In this document: positions 18,130 to 26,899 of the stretch, piece by piece
How the letters are laid out: each line of letters starts with the position of its first letter
Numbering within the stretch: position 1 is the first letter of the stretch
Assembly (NCBI RefSeq): GCF_014641655.1
Contig: NZ_BMID01000001.1
Coordinates: 558,001-622,000, forward strand
DNA from: Pseudoblastomonas marina
GTDB taxonomy: Bacteria; Pseudomonadota; Alphaproteobacteria; Sphingomonadales; Sphingomonadaceae
Direction of reading: 5' to 3'
DNA: 64,000 nucleotides
Notes under the pieces: model-generated
Databases searched by the model: none
Told to the model about the DNA's origin: nothing
What the model saw: the letters and a program-made list of their open reading frames with translations, nothing else
Program-made: the position numbers and the translations under genes

Positions 18130-18837
18130 TCAACCGGCATAGGCGAACCAGACGATTGCGAGCACCAGCGCGTTGTGCACGCCATGCGCGAGAATCGGCG
18201 CGGTGAGCCTGCCGGTGCGGACGAACAGCACCGTGTAGATCAGCGTTGGAATAAAGATCACGATCCAGTCGAATCCGTCGCGCGGGAGATGGCCGACCAT
18301 GAACGCGACGATCGAGAAGGACGCCGCGACGTAGAGACCGACGCGGCGATCGGCGAAGGCAGTCCGCAGGACGTTGATCGTGAATCCGCGGTTGAAGATT
18401 TCCTCTGTCACGCCGCCGCCCAGCACGCCGAGCACGAGGTAACCCAACATGGCCTCGGGCCTGCCGCCGATCTGGGCGATGATCTCGGCGATGTGCGGAT
18501 GCTCCGCACCGCCTTGCGAAGGATAGACCAGCAGCATCTCGACGAGTGCCCAGGCCCCGCCCAGTGCGGCGCCGAGCAAGGCGTCGCGCTTCCAGTGCGA
18601 CCAGTCCCAGCCGATTTCGCGAAACCCGGTGCCGAGCAGGCGCAGCGCGCCCCAGACGAGAGCTGTCACCGTCACCAGCTGGAACAGTCCGATCCACGCC
18701 ATGTTCTCGCCGGTCAGTCCGCTATTCGGCTTGAAGATGCCAAAATAGAGGTTGGGCGCGATGAACAGCGCATAGCCGAGCACGATCGTGGCGAAATAGA
18801 TTGCCAGCGTGCGCCCGCGCCCGGATTGGATCGACAT
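18130..18837 (-). CDS. CPBP-family intramembrane metalloprotease
   Basis: This is a 235-residue polytopic membrane protein with about six to eight hydrophobic segments. The CPBP (CAAX protease/bacteriocin-processing) motifs are in order: EEIFNRGF (the EExxxR motif, near residue 142), FMVGHLPRD with a conserved His, and LAHGVHNALV (HxxxN) near the end. Relatives include Rce1 and bacteriocin immunity proteins, and many bacterial members have no known substrate. I chose the ATG at 18837, with AGGAG 7 bases upstream; an ATG at 18879 would add 14 residues that lie over the upstream palindrome. Two palindromes (18851-18866 and 18889-18905) sit just upstream and may control it. Confidence 0.88.
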   Translation of the reverse strand: MSIQSGRGRTLAIYFATIVLGYALFIAPNLYFGIFKPNSGLTGENMAWIGLFQLVTVTALVWGALRLLGTGFREIGWDWSHWKRDALLGAALGGAWALVEMLLVYPSQGGAEHPHIAEIIAQIGGRPEAMLGYLVLGVLGGGVTEEIFNRGFTINVLRTAFADRRVGLYVAASFSIVAFMVGHLPRDGFDWIVIFIPTLIYTVLFVRTGRLTAPILAHGVHNALVLAIVWFAYAG

Positions 18838-18850
18838 GGAAAGGTCTCCT

Positions 18851-18905
18851 GCAACATGAGTGTTGCAGTCGCTTAACACACCTAGTCTTTATCGATCAAC
18901 GATAA
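18851..18905 (-). promoter_or_regulatory. Two palindromes upstream of the CPBP gene
   Basis: GCAACA-TGAG-TGTTGC (18851-18866) is a perfect 6-base inverted repeat abutting the Shine-Dalgarno of the CPBP gene. TTATCG-N5-CGATAA (18889-18905) is a second perfect repeat further upstream. Both look like dimeric repressor sites; the first could also be an RNA hairpin next to the ribosome site. Confidence 0.45.
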
Positions 18906-18942
18906 TATTGAAATTCGATAAGTGAGCCTCGCGCGCCGGGTC

Positions 18943-20370
18943 CTAGACCGCCGCGTCGCGCCTGACCGTGATCACCTGCGGATAGGTGAATTCGAGCAGG
19001 CCTTCCTTGCCGTATTCGGCGCCGAAGCCCGATTGCTTGTGTCCGCCGAACGGGGAGAAAGGCGAAAGCTGCATGAACTCGTTGACCCACACGGTGCCGG
19101 TCTCGAGCTGTTCGGCGATCGCCACGCCCTTGTCGGCGTCCTTCGTCCAGACCGCGCCGGCGAGGCCGTATTCGCTGGCATTGGCCCGCGCGATCGCCTC
19201 GTCCTCGGTCGCAAACTTCATCAGTGGCATCACCGGGCCGAATTGTTCTTCGGCGACGATCCGCGCGTCCTCGGGTGGATTGTCGAGGATCGTGATCGGG
19301 ACATAGTAGCCCGAGCCGGTCGGGTCGCCTTCCTCGCCACCGACGAGGAACTTGTAGCCATTGTCCTTCGCATCCTGGATCAGCTCGAGCACGCGCTCAT
19401 ACTGCTTCTTGTTCTGGATCGGCCCCACGGCGGTGCCCTGCTGCGCGCCGTCGCCGACCTTCACCGTCTTCGCGAAGTCGGCGATCGCCTGCGACAGGGC
19501 GTCGTAGATATCCTCGTGGATATAGACCCGCTTGGCGGCGATGCAGACTTGGCCCGCATTCATGAAGCTCGACCAGAACAGCTGTTCGGCGACCTTCTCG
19601 ACATCGACGTCGGGCAGAACGATCGAGGCGTCGTTGCCGCCGAGTTCGAGCGTGATGCGCTTCAAATCCTTCGACGCGCCTTCCATGATCTTCTTCCCCG
19701 TCGCGGTCGAGCCGGTGAAGGTGATCTTGTCGATATCGGGGTGCTCGGTGATCAGCGGGCCGAGCTCGTCGTGCCCGGTGATGATGTTGACCGTTCCCGC
19801 GGGAACAACGTCCTTGATCAGCTCTGCCAGCCGCAGCGTGGCGAGCGGGGTGAAGGGCGAGGGCTTCAGCACGATGGTGCAGCCCGAAAGCAGCGCCGGG
19901 ACGATCTTCTGCACCGCCATGCTGACCGGGAAGTTCCACGGCACGATCCCGCCGACCACACCCACCGGTACGCGGCGGGTGCGCGACAGGCGCTTGTCCG
20001 AATCTTCGGTCACCTCCTCGTCGAGCGAGAGCGTGCTCTGGGCCTTGGCCATGCCCGCCGCGCCGAGGAGTTCGCCCTTGGCCTGGTGGTGCGGCTTGCC
20101 CTGTTCGCTGGTGAGCAGGCGCTTCAGCTCGTCGAGATTGTCCTTGATCGTCTCCGAGATCTTGAGGACCACTTCGCGGCGTTCCTCCATCGACGTCTTG
20201 CGCCACGAATTGAACGCCTTGCGCGCGGCGGCGACCGCGCGGTCGAGCTCTTCCTTGCCGCAGGCGGGCACGCGACCGATCACCTCTTCGGTCGCCGGGT
20301 TGACCACGTCGACCCAGCTTTCGGTGGTAATCATCTCGCCATCGACGAGGTTCGCATAATCGGTCGGCAT
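18943..20370 (-). CDS. NAD(P)-dependent aldehyde dehydrogenase (succinate-semialdehyde type)
   Basis: The enzyme oxidises an aldehyde to its acid with NAD(P). It has 475 residues, the usual ALDH length. Visible are VPWNFPVSMAVQKIVPALLSGCTIVLKPS in the cofactor domain, FTGSTATGKKIM, the general base Glu in TLELGGND (about 250) and the catalytic Cys in NAGQVCIAAKR (about 284). The C-terminal EEQFGPVMPLMKF and FGGHKQSGFGAEYG are intact. The architecture resembles succinate-semialdehyde and related ALDHs, but the substrate cannot be told from sequence. The gene is divergent from the PhoX-like gene, with 179 bases between. Confidence 0.94.
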   Translation of the reverse strand: MPTDYANLVDGEMITTESWVDVVNPATEEVIGRVPACGKEELDRAVAAARKAFNSWRKTSMEERREVVLKISETIKDNLDELKRLLTSEQGKPHHQAKGELLGAAGMAKAQSTLSLDEEVTEDSDKRLSRTRRVPVGVVGGIVPWNFPVSMAVQKIVPALLSGCTIVLKPSPFTPLATLRLAELIKDVVPAGTVNIITGHDELGPLITEHPDIDKITFTGSTATGKKIMEGASKDLKRITLELGGNDASIVLPDVDVEKVAEQLFWSSFMNAGQVCIAAKRVYIHEDIYDALSQAIADFAKTVKVGDGAQQGTAVGPIQNKKQYERVLELIQDAKDNGYKFLVGGEEGDPTGSGYYVPITILDNPPEDARIVAEEQFGPVMPLMKFATEDEAIARANASEYGLAGAVWTKDADKGVAIAEQLETGTVWVNEFMQLSPFSPFGGHKQSGFGAEYGKEGLLEFTYPQVITVRRDAAV

Positions 20371-20549
20371 CGCTCATTCTCCTGTCGGCTTTGCGCGCCT
20401 GATAGCGGAGCGACGGGGGGCGAGTCACGGCCCGATTTAATCGCGCGCTTAAGCCGACGCTCGTCCGCGTCGCCGCGTCGCTCATGGAGTGCGCCTTGCG
20501 GGATCAGCGATGTCGCCGCACACTTGCGGACGAGGAAGGGAGATGGATC

Positions 20550-21962
20550 ATGGACTTCGATCGTCGACGGGTATTGCAGGGCGGGGCCGCCGCCGGACTT
20601 GCATTCGCGGCACTGGGTGGGGGCAACCTCGCCCGGGCGCGCAGCGCCAATGACGGGCTGCCGCTGGTCCCTGATCCGGAGCGGCGGCTCGACCTGCCCG
20701 AGGGCTTTTCCTATCGCCTGCTGACCGAGACGGGCAAGCCGATGACCGACGGGTTCACCACCCCCGGACGGCCCGACGGGATGGCCTGTTTCGCGCATCC
20801 GACCGAGGCCGGGAAGCTGGTCTTGGTCCGCAATCACGAGATTTTTGCCAGCATCGATCACGGCCGCCCGTGGGGCGAGGGCGATGCGCTGATCGGACAA
20901 CTCGACGCGAGCAAGGTCTACGACCCGCGAGGCGGGCCGCTGCCGTTCCATGGCGGAACCACCAATCTCGTGCTCGACGCGGCGAGCGGTGCGGTCGAAC
21001 GCGATTACCTCTCGCTGATCGGCACGGTCGGCAATTGCGCGGGCGGGGCGACCCCGTGGGGTAGCTGGCTGACCTGCGAGGAACAGATGCTCAAACCGGG
21101 CGAGGAGCGCGCCGAGAAGCTCCACGGCTTCGTCTACGAGGTGCCCGCCGATGCGAACGGTCTGGTCGATCCGGTGCCGCTGACGGCGATGGGTCGCTTC
21201 GCCCACGAAGCCGCTTCGGTCGATCCCGATACCGGGATCGTCTACCTGACCGAGGACAGCCATACCGGGCTGTTCTACCGCTTTATCCCGAACGTGCGCG
21301 GCAAGCTGCACGCGGGCGGGAAACTACAGGCGCTCGCGATCGTCGATTGGGACAGCGCGGACACCCGCAACTGGCCGCTCGACTGGAGTCTCGACACCGC
21401 GCGCAAGGTGCCGGTGGGAACACGCATGGCGGTTCGCTGGATCGACATGGACGACGTCGAATCGCCCGCAGCCGACCTCGCCGCGCGCGGCTTCGCGGCG
21501 GGCGCGGCGCTGTTCTCGCGCGGGGAAGGGCTCGCCTACGGGCGCCACGCAAACGGTGCGGCCGAGCATTATTTCAACTGCACGCAGGGCGGCTATTTCG
21601 GTACCGGACAGGTCTGGAGCTACGCCCCAGGCCGCGGCGAGGGCACGGCCGACGAGCAGTCCGGCACGCTCACATTGGTCTATGAAAGTCCTGGGCCCGA
21701 TACGCTCGACCTGTGCGACAACCTCGCGGTTGCGCCTTGGGGCGATCTGATCCTGTGCGAGGACGGGCGCGGCGACAATTATCTGCGCGCGCTGACGCCG
21801 GGCGGCACGATCTACGACCTCGCGCGCAACGCGCATGAGGGCAAGGCCGAGTTCTGCGGCGCCTGCTTCTCGCCCGACGGCGCGACGCTGTTCGTCAACG
21901 TGCAGGAGCCGGGTTTCACCTACGCCATCTCCGGCCCGTGGGAGCAGCTGCGCGGAGGCTGA
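20550..21962 (+). CDS. Tat-exported PhoX-like (DUF839) phosphatase
   Basis: The protein has 470 residues with a twin-arginine signal (FDRRRVLQGGAAAGLAFAAL, about 3-22). The mature part is a DUF839/PhoX-type beta-propeller: LVRNHE, GTTNLVLDAASG, NCAGGATPWGSWLTCEE, GRFAHEAASVDPDTG, LTEDS and LILCEDGRGDN. Characterised PhoX enzymes are calcium/iron phosphatases released during phosphate starvation, but many DUF839 proteins are untested. The ATG at 20550 has AGGAAGGGAG upstream and starts the Tat signal. It ends against a terminator shared with the convergent TonB receptor. Confidence 0.88.
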   Translation: MDFDRRRVLQGGAAAGLAFAALGGGNLARARSANDGLPLVPDPERRLDLPEGFSYRLLTETGKPMTDGFTTPGRPDGMACFAHPTEAGKLVLVRNHEIFASIDHGRPWGEGDALIGQLDASKVYDPRGGPLPFHGGTTNLVLDAASGAVERDYLSLIGTVGNCAGGATPWGSWLTCEEQMLKPGEERAEKLHGFVYEVPADANGLVDPVPLTAMGRFAHEAASVDPDTGIVYLTEDSHTGLFYRFIPNVRGKLHAGGKLQALAIVDWDSADTRNWPLDWSLDTARKVPVGTRMAVRWIDMDDVESPAADLAARGFAAGAALFSRGEGLAYGRHANGAAEHYFNCTQGGYFGTGQVWSYAPGRGEGTADEQSGTLTLVYESPGPDTLDLCDNLAVAPWGDLILCEDGRGDNYLRALTPGGTIYDLARNAHEGKAEFCGACFSPDGATLFVNVQEPGFTYAISGPWEQLRGG

Positions 21963-21977
21963 CGATTACGGCAGGCA

Positions 21978-22015
21978 AAAAAAGAGGCAGGGAGATGGAG
22001 GACTCCCTGCCTCTT
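21978..22015 (-). terminator. Rho-independent terminator of the TonB-dependent receptor gene
   Basis: Perfect 12-base arms AGAGGCAGGGAG (21984-21995) and CTCCCTGCCTCT (22004-22015) with an 8-base loop, followed on the minus strand by a run of seven T (complement of 21978-21984). It lies about 84 bases past the receptor stop and just beyond the PhoX-like stop. Confidence 0.9.
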
Positions 22016-22098
22016 CGATGAACGCGCCCAAAGGGACTGGAAGCGCGTTTTCAGGTTGGCCGGTCGCGCTGGATTGCGCGACCGGATCGTCTCGCGAA

Positions 22099-25000
22099 CT
22101 AGAATGCGATCCGAGCGCCGGCGTAGAAGTACCGACCCGTGATCGGGTAGATACCGCTGCCTGCACCGCGTCCGTCGAGCGGCAGGAACGGCATCTGGTC
22201 GAGCACGTTGTCCACGCCGGCATAGAAGCGGAAGTCGGTGCCTTCGGGTTCGAAGCCGAAGCGCAGGTTGTGGTACAGCACTTCCGGATACTTCGCGAAC
22301 GGGGTCGCATCCGGGTTGGTCGGCCCACGGCCCTGGTGGGTAAACTGGGTTTCCCACGAATTGACCGCCATGGCGCTAAGGAAGCGGGCGTTGTAGCTCA
22401 AGTCGAATTCACCGAAATCGATGTTGGTGAATGCGCTGACCGCGAATTCCGGCAGACCAAGCACACCGTGCTGGCGGGTCGACTGCTCGGGAGCAGCGAT
22501 GAACGTGAAGTCCGTCCGCTCCAGATTGCGCGTCGCCAGAAGGCGGGTGTTCAGCCGCACGCCATCGGCGATGTTGCCGATGTAGGCCAGTTCGAAGTCG
22601 ATCCCGCGAGCCTTCAGCTTGGCGTAGTTGAAAGGCTGATCGATGAACGACGGGCCGAGCTTCGGGATCGTGATCGGGTTCAGGCCAGCGTAGGTACGGC
22701 TGGTCTGGCCATCGAAGCTGAAGTCGGTGAGCGGATCGCTCGTCCGGCGACGGAAAACCGCCGCACAGAACGGATTGTCGAGGCTCACCGGATCGTCATA
22801 GCAGCGATTGATGACGCCTTGGGAACCGATCCCCGAGATCACGTTGCTGACCTTGATGTCGTAGTAGTCGACCGAGAACGAGAGGCCTCGCAGGAAGGTG
22901 GGCTCGAACACACCGCCGAAGGTCCAGCTGTCGCTGGTTTCGGGAAGGAGGTCGGCGTTGCCCTGGTTGAAACCGGAGATACCCGACTGCGAGGTGTTGA
23001 CCCACGGACGGGTCTCGCCGTTGACCACGATCGTCGTCGGGATCCCCGCTTCCGCACAGCGTGCCGCGCGATTGGGGTTGCCGCTGTCGATGATCGCCTG
23101 CTGCGAGCACGGATCGACCAGGCCGTTGAGGAAGGTTTCCGACTGGGTCGAGAACAGGTCGCCGATATTCGGGGCCCGAACCGCGCGAGCATAGCTGGCC
23201 CGCAGACGCAGACCGGGGGTCGGCGAGTAGATCAGGCCGGCGTTGTACGCGTAGACCGGATCTTCGGCGGTGCTGTAATCCGAGACACGCGCAGCGCCTT
23301 CGATCGTCAGTTCATTGACGAACGGGACGTCGGCGAGAAGCGGAAGGTACAGCTCTCCGAACAGCTCCTTGATCTCCTGCGCGGGCGGATCGAAAGCCCC
23401 GATCGCGTTGAGGAAGCTCTGGCCGCTGCGGGTGAATTCATCGAACCCCGAGAACGCGTCTTCACGACGGTATTCGGCACCGAACGCAAAGCCGACCGGG
23501 CCACCGGGAAGGTTGAGGAAGGCCTCGGTATTGCCCGAGATGAACGCCGTGGCGTTATACTGTTCGGCCCACTGCTCACGGCTCGACGTCGCCAGCACGT
23601 AGTCCTTCGCAGCCTGCGATGCGGTGCCGAAACCGAACACGTTGAGCGCGACGCAGTTGGGATCGTCGTTGGTGGTGCTCGTATCGGCATTCACACGGCA
23701 GACGATGTCTCCGTTGGCCAGGCGAACGGCGTCGATCGCCCGGTTGTAATTCCCGATATTCACGTTGCCGCCGGTTTCGTAGTAGGTCTCGGTGCGGCCG
23801 TAGTTGAGCGCGACTTCATAGCGCAGGTCGCCGGTATCGCTCAGCTGGCCACCGACACCTGCGACGATGCGGTAGGTTTCACGCTGGTGGTCTTCCGAAC
23901 GCGTCCCGAGGTCGTAATTGAAGCGCGACGACTGGAACGTCTGCGAACCGTTGAGCACGGCCGCGGAGTTCGGATCGAGCCCGTTGATCGCGATGATCTG
24001 CTGGCGCGCCTTGGGCGTCAGGAAGGCGTTGTCGAGACGGAAGGTGTTGCTGAGGGTGCCGCCGGTCGCAAAGGTCGGCTGGGTCGAGGTCTGCTGAGAG
24101 TCGATCCGGACGTACTTCGCTTCGAGGAAGGGCTGGAATGCCGCGCTGAAATCGCCGCTGAGCAGGAAGTTGAAAGCATAGCGATCAAGTTCCGGACGCA
24201 GCTGCGCCTCTTCGAGCCCGGTCGAACCCAGGCCGCCGATGACCCCGCCACCGAGGGGACGAAGATCCGCGGTCGGGACGCTGCGAACGAGCTCGGTGCC
24301 CGCATCGTTGAACGACCAGTAGTGCTGCAAGGCGCCGCCCGTGGGGCTGAAGCTGGTCGGCACCCGGCGACCCGAGGAATCGAGCGCGGTCGCCGCACAG
24401 GAGTTGATCAGGCGGTTGTCGTGACGCGCGCGCGCGGCGGGGCTCAATGCATCGTACTGGGCATTGGTGAGGAAGGTACAGGTCGTCTGCAGCATCCCGT
24501 TGCCGTTGAGCTGCACGAAGCGCAGGCCGTCGACCAGCGTCGTGTTGGGCACGCCGTTGTTGTTGCGGTCGGGCGTCGCCGTGGTGGTACGGGTCAGCGG
24601 GTTGTAGGTCGAAACCGGCTCGGTCGTGGTGAAGTTCGGGAAGCCGGTAAGCGCACCGGTGAAGTCGTCGCGCTGGCTCATCAGCAACTGATCGGAGTGA
24701 TCGTATTCCGCGGCGAAGGCCACGTTGATCCTGTTTTCGAACAGGTTCTTGCCGATGGTGAAGCTGCCCGAGTAGGTGGCGGCATCGCCCTCGTCGGAAA
24801 TGCCGCTCTGGCCGCGCAGACGAATGCCGTCGAAATCACGCCGCAGCTTGAAGTTGACGACCCCCGCGATGGCGTCCGAACCGTAAACGGCCGAGTTGCC
24901 GCCGGTCACGACGTCCACGCTTTCGAGCAGTTCGTTGGGAATGGTGTTGGTATCGACGTCGTAGGTGCCCGGCGACGACGTCACGTGACGGCGGCCATTG

Positions 25001-25431
25001 ACCAGCACCAGCGTGCGGCTGGTGCCCAGATTGCGGAGGTCGAGCCGGTTGATGCCCGCCGTACCGATGAAGCGGGTCGAGTTGGCCTGGGTGAAGGTCG
25101 AACCCAGCGCCGGCAGTTCGGCCAGCGCATCACCGACATTGGGCGTGCCGCGTTCGGTGAGATCCTGACCGGTCACGGTCGCGATCGGGTTGGTCGATTC
25201 GAGGTTGGGACGCGCGATGCGCGAACCGGTGATGACGACGGTGTTGCCGGTGGCTTCGGTGCCATCGGCATTGGTCACCTCGGGGCAATCCGCGTCGATC
25301 TCGGGGTCGCACGCGTCTTCGGCGTCCTGCGCGAGCGCGGGCGTCGCGACGGCGAACGACGAAAGGGCGGCGAATGTAAGACAGGCAGCACTGGTGGTCG
25401 CGCGAAGCGCGCTTTTGGAAATGAAATTCAT
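22099..25431 (-). CDS. Large TonB-dependent outer-membrane receptor
   Basis: The receptor is 1110 residues long: signal peptide (about 1-35, ending ALAQ), a short acidic stretch with two cysteines (DACDPEIDADC), then a TonB box-like NTVVITGSRI (about 63-72). A plug domain follows with LRNLGTSRTLVLVNGRR and SVDVVTGGNSAVYGSDAIAGVVNF. The rest is a 22-strand barrel ending in the outer-membrane C-terminus GARIAF. Such receptors take up siderophores, oligosaccharides or other large substrates, energised by TonB; the ligand is unknown. The neighbours (PhoX-like and dienelactone hydrolase) do not fix it. It is preceded by an AT-rich region with a long inverted repeat and followed by a strong terminator. 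Confidence 0.95.
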   Translation of the reverse strand: MNFISKSALRATTSAACLTFAALSSFAVATPALAQDAEDACDPEIDADCPEVTNADGTEATGNTVVITGSRIARPNLESTNPIATVTGQDLTERGTPNVGDALAELPALGSTFTQANSTRFIGTAGINRLDLRNLGTSRTLVLVNGRRHVTSSPGTYDVDTNTIPNELLESVDVVTGGNSAVYGSDAIAGVVNFKLRRDFDGIRLRGQSGISDEGDAATYSGSFTIGKNLFENRINVAFAAEYDHSDQLLMSQRDDFTGALTGFPNFTTTEPVSTYNPLTRTTTATPDRNNNGVPNTTLVDGLRFVQLNGNGMLQTTCTFLTNAQYDALSPAARARHDNRLINSCAATALDSSGRRVPTSFSPTGGALQHYWSFNDAGTELVRSVPTADLRPLGGGVIGGLGSTGLEEAQLRPELDRYAFNFLLSGDFSAAFQPFLEAKYVRIDSQQTSTQPTFATGGTLSNTFRLDNAFLTPKARQQIIAINGLDPNSAAVLNGSQTFQSSRFNYDLGTRSEDHQRETYRIVAGVGGQLSDTGDLRYEVALNYGRTETYYETGGNVNIGNYNRAIDAVRLANGDIVCRVNADTSTTNDDPNCVALNVFGFGTASQAAKDYVLATSSREQWAEQYNATAFISGNTEAFLNLPGGPVGFAFGAEYRREDAFSGFDEFTRSGQSFLNAIGAFDPPAQEIKELFGELYLPLLADVPFVNELTIEGAARVSDYSTAEDPVYAYNAGLIYSPTPGLRLRASYARAVRAPNIGDLFSTQSETFLNGLVDPCSQQAIIDSGNPNRAARCAEAGIPTTIVVNGETRPWVNTSQSGISGFNQGNADLLPETSDSWTFGGVFEPTFLRGLSFSVDYYDIKVSNVISGIGSQGVINRCYDDPVSLDNPFCAAVFRRRTSDPLTDFSFDGQTSRTYAGLNPITIPKLGPSFIDQPFNYAKLKARGIDFELAYIGNIADGVRLNTRLLATRNLERTDFTFIAAPEQSTRQHGVLGLPEFAVSAFTNIDFGEFDLSYNARFLSAMAVNSWETQFTHQGRGPTNPDATPFAKYPEVLYHNLRFGFEPEGTDFRFYAGVDNVLDQMPFLPLDGRGAGSGIYPITGRYFYAGARIAF

Positions 25432-25785
25432 GGTCTCTAAATCCCAAAAGGCAGCCGGACTAAGCGCCAGACTACCTGATCCCTATTTGCCGTATTGCGG
25501 ACTTGGGATTTGTGCCCCGCCTCCCGGCAACATCATTTATGACGGGACTCGCATTCAGCGGCAATCGCTTTCTATCGCGAAATTTCTAAATGTTGAAAGA
25601 TGTAGAAATTAAGACACAGTTTTCGCGTATTTATATTCTTCGATAACACCAATCTTCATTTGAATATTACTTTGGGTAACATCGCGAGGCTCCCGAACGT
25701 TATGATCGGATAGTGGCGTGCGCCGATGGACCCAAATGGCTTCGGCAGCGTTGGTCGCAGGAGGCGAACAACCGGGAGTGGAATC
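25432..25785. promoter_or_regulatory. AT-rich divergent intergenic region with inverted repeat
   Basis: This 354-base gap separates the divergent receptor and hydrolase genes and is much richer in A+T than its surroundings, mainly at 25570-25680. It holds the perfect inverted repeat AATTTCTA (25581-25588) and TAGAAATT (25603-25610), with 14 bases between the arms, about 150 bases upstream of the receptor start. I see no open frame with family-like sequence and no riboswitch I can recognise. It should contain both promoters; the repeat is a candidate operator. Confidence 0.55.
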
Positions 25786-26655
25786 ATGTGCAATGAAAAG
25801 CAGGTCGAGAACTGGGCGAAGGCGATGGTATCGCGGCGGCAGTTCGGACTCGCAGCCGGCGCGAGCGCGGCTGTCGGCTCGCTCGCCGGCTGCACCACGA
25901 TGGGCGGAACCGGCGCGTTGACCGAGAGTATGGTGTCGATCCCGACCGGGGCCGGGATGATGGACGCCTTCTTCGTCCGCCCCGTCGGGACCGATAGCCC
26001 CGCGGTCCTGTTCTGGCCCGACATCGCCGGAATCCGCGAAAGCAAGCGCCAGATGGCGCGGCGTCTGGCGGGCGAAGGTTATGCGGTGCTCGTCGCCAAT
26101 CCCTATTATCGCGACGTCACCGCGAACCAGTTTGCCGATTTTGCGAGTTTCGCCGCCGATGGCGGGTTCCAGAAGGTCCGGCCGTGGCGGCAGAAACTCG
26201 ATGCCGAGGCTATCATGGCGGACGCGCGCGCGGTGATCGCGTGGCTCGACCGGCAGGATGGCGTCGATTCCTCCGCCGGGGTCGGCACGCAGGGCTACTG
26301 CATGGGCGGTCCGTTCGCCGTGTGGACCGCAGCGGCGGTTCCATCGCGCGTGCGTGCGGCAGCGAGCTTCCACGGCGGCGGCCTGGTGCGCGAAGGCGAT
26401 CCGATGAGCCCCCACAACACTTTCGACGATGCGCAGGCGAGCTACCTGATAGCGATCGCGCAGGACGATGCCGAGGAAGCGCCCGACGAGGAGCGCATCA
26501 TCGCCAATGCGGCGCAGGCTGCCGGACGCCCGGCTGAAGTCGACGTCTATGCCGGCGATCACGGCTGGACCGTGCCCGACAGCCCGAGCTACGCCCGCGA
26601 AGCCGCCGAACGCGCCTACGCCGACCTGATCTCGCTCTACGCGGGCGCGCTGTAG
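25786..26655 (+). CDS. Tat-exported dienelactone hydrolase-like lipoprotein
   Basis: The protein is 289 residues. The N-terminus MCNEKQVENWAKAMVSRRQFGL carries a twin-arginine motif, and LAGC around residue 36 is a lipobox, so it is probably an exported lipoprotein. The alpha/beta-hydrolase domain has LFWPDIAGIRESKRQMARRLA, the nucleophile elbow GYCMGG with Cys, and a final GDHGWTVPD with the catalytic His. Dienelactone hydrolases use a Cys-Asp-His triad to open lactones, but most genomic members act on unknown esters. I chose the ATG at 25786 because it has GGGAG upstream and begins the Tat leader. It is divergent from the TonB receptor. Confidence 0.9.
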   Translation: MCNEKQVENWAKAMVSRRQFGLAAGASAAVGSLAGCTTMGGTGALTESMVSIPTGAGMMDAFFVRPVGTDSPAVLFWPDIAGIRESKRQMARRLAGEGYAVLVANPYYRDVTANQFADFASFAADGGFQKVRPWRQKLDAEAIMADARAVIAWLDRQDGVDSSAGVGTQGYCMGGPFAVWTAAAVPSRVRAAASFHGGGLVREGDPMSPHNTFDDAQASYLIAIAQDDAEEAPDEERIIANAAQAAGRPAEVDVYAGDHGWTVPDSPSYAREAAERAYADLISLYAGAL

Positions 26656-26877
26656 CTTTTTCCTACTCGCGGGTGATCGAATAGAAGGGGCGGATGACCA
26701 GGAGTCTCCGTCCCTTTGCCGTGCCCGCCCGGAAGGTCACATTCCTCCGCCCCGATTGCGCGCCAAGGATCTGGAAAAACGCCATATTCGCGCGCGCGCC
26801 CGTTTTGCAAAACCCCGGGATCGGTGGTCCACGCCTGTCGCTTCCGCTTGCCCCCGCCTGCCCGGGTGCTAACATCG

Positions 26878-26894
26878 CCTCCTGCAATGGGAGG
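26878..26894 (+). promoter_or_regulatory. Hairpin that masks the ribosome site of the SPFH gene
   Basis: CCTCC (26878-26882) pairs perfectly with GGAGG (26890-26894), the Shine-Dalgarno five bases before the ATG at 26900, across a 7-base loop. This can lower translation unless melted by heat, a ribosome or a ligand. Confidence 0.45.
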
Positions 26895-26899
26895 TTGAA

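Noticed and set aside
21835-25440. Open frame of 1201 codons on the plus strand opposite the TonB receptor
   Set aside because: Arg- and Glu-rich shadow of the receptor gene without any recognisable motif; the receptor frame has signal, plug and barrel end.
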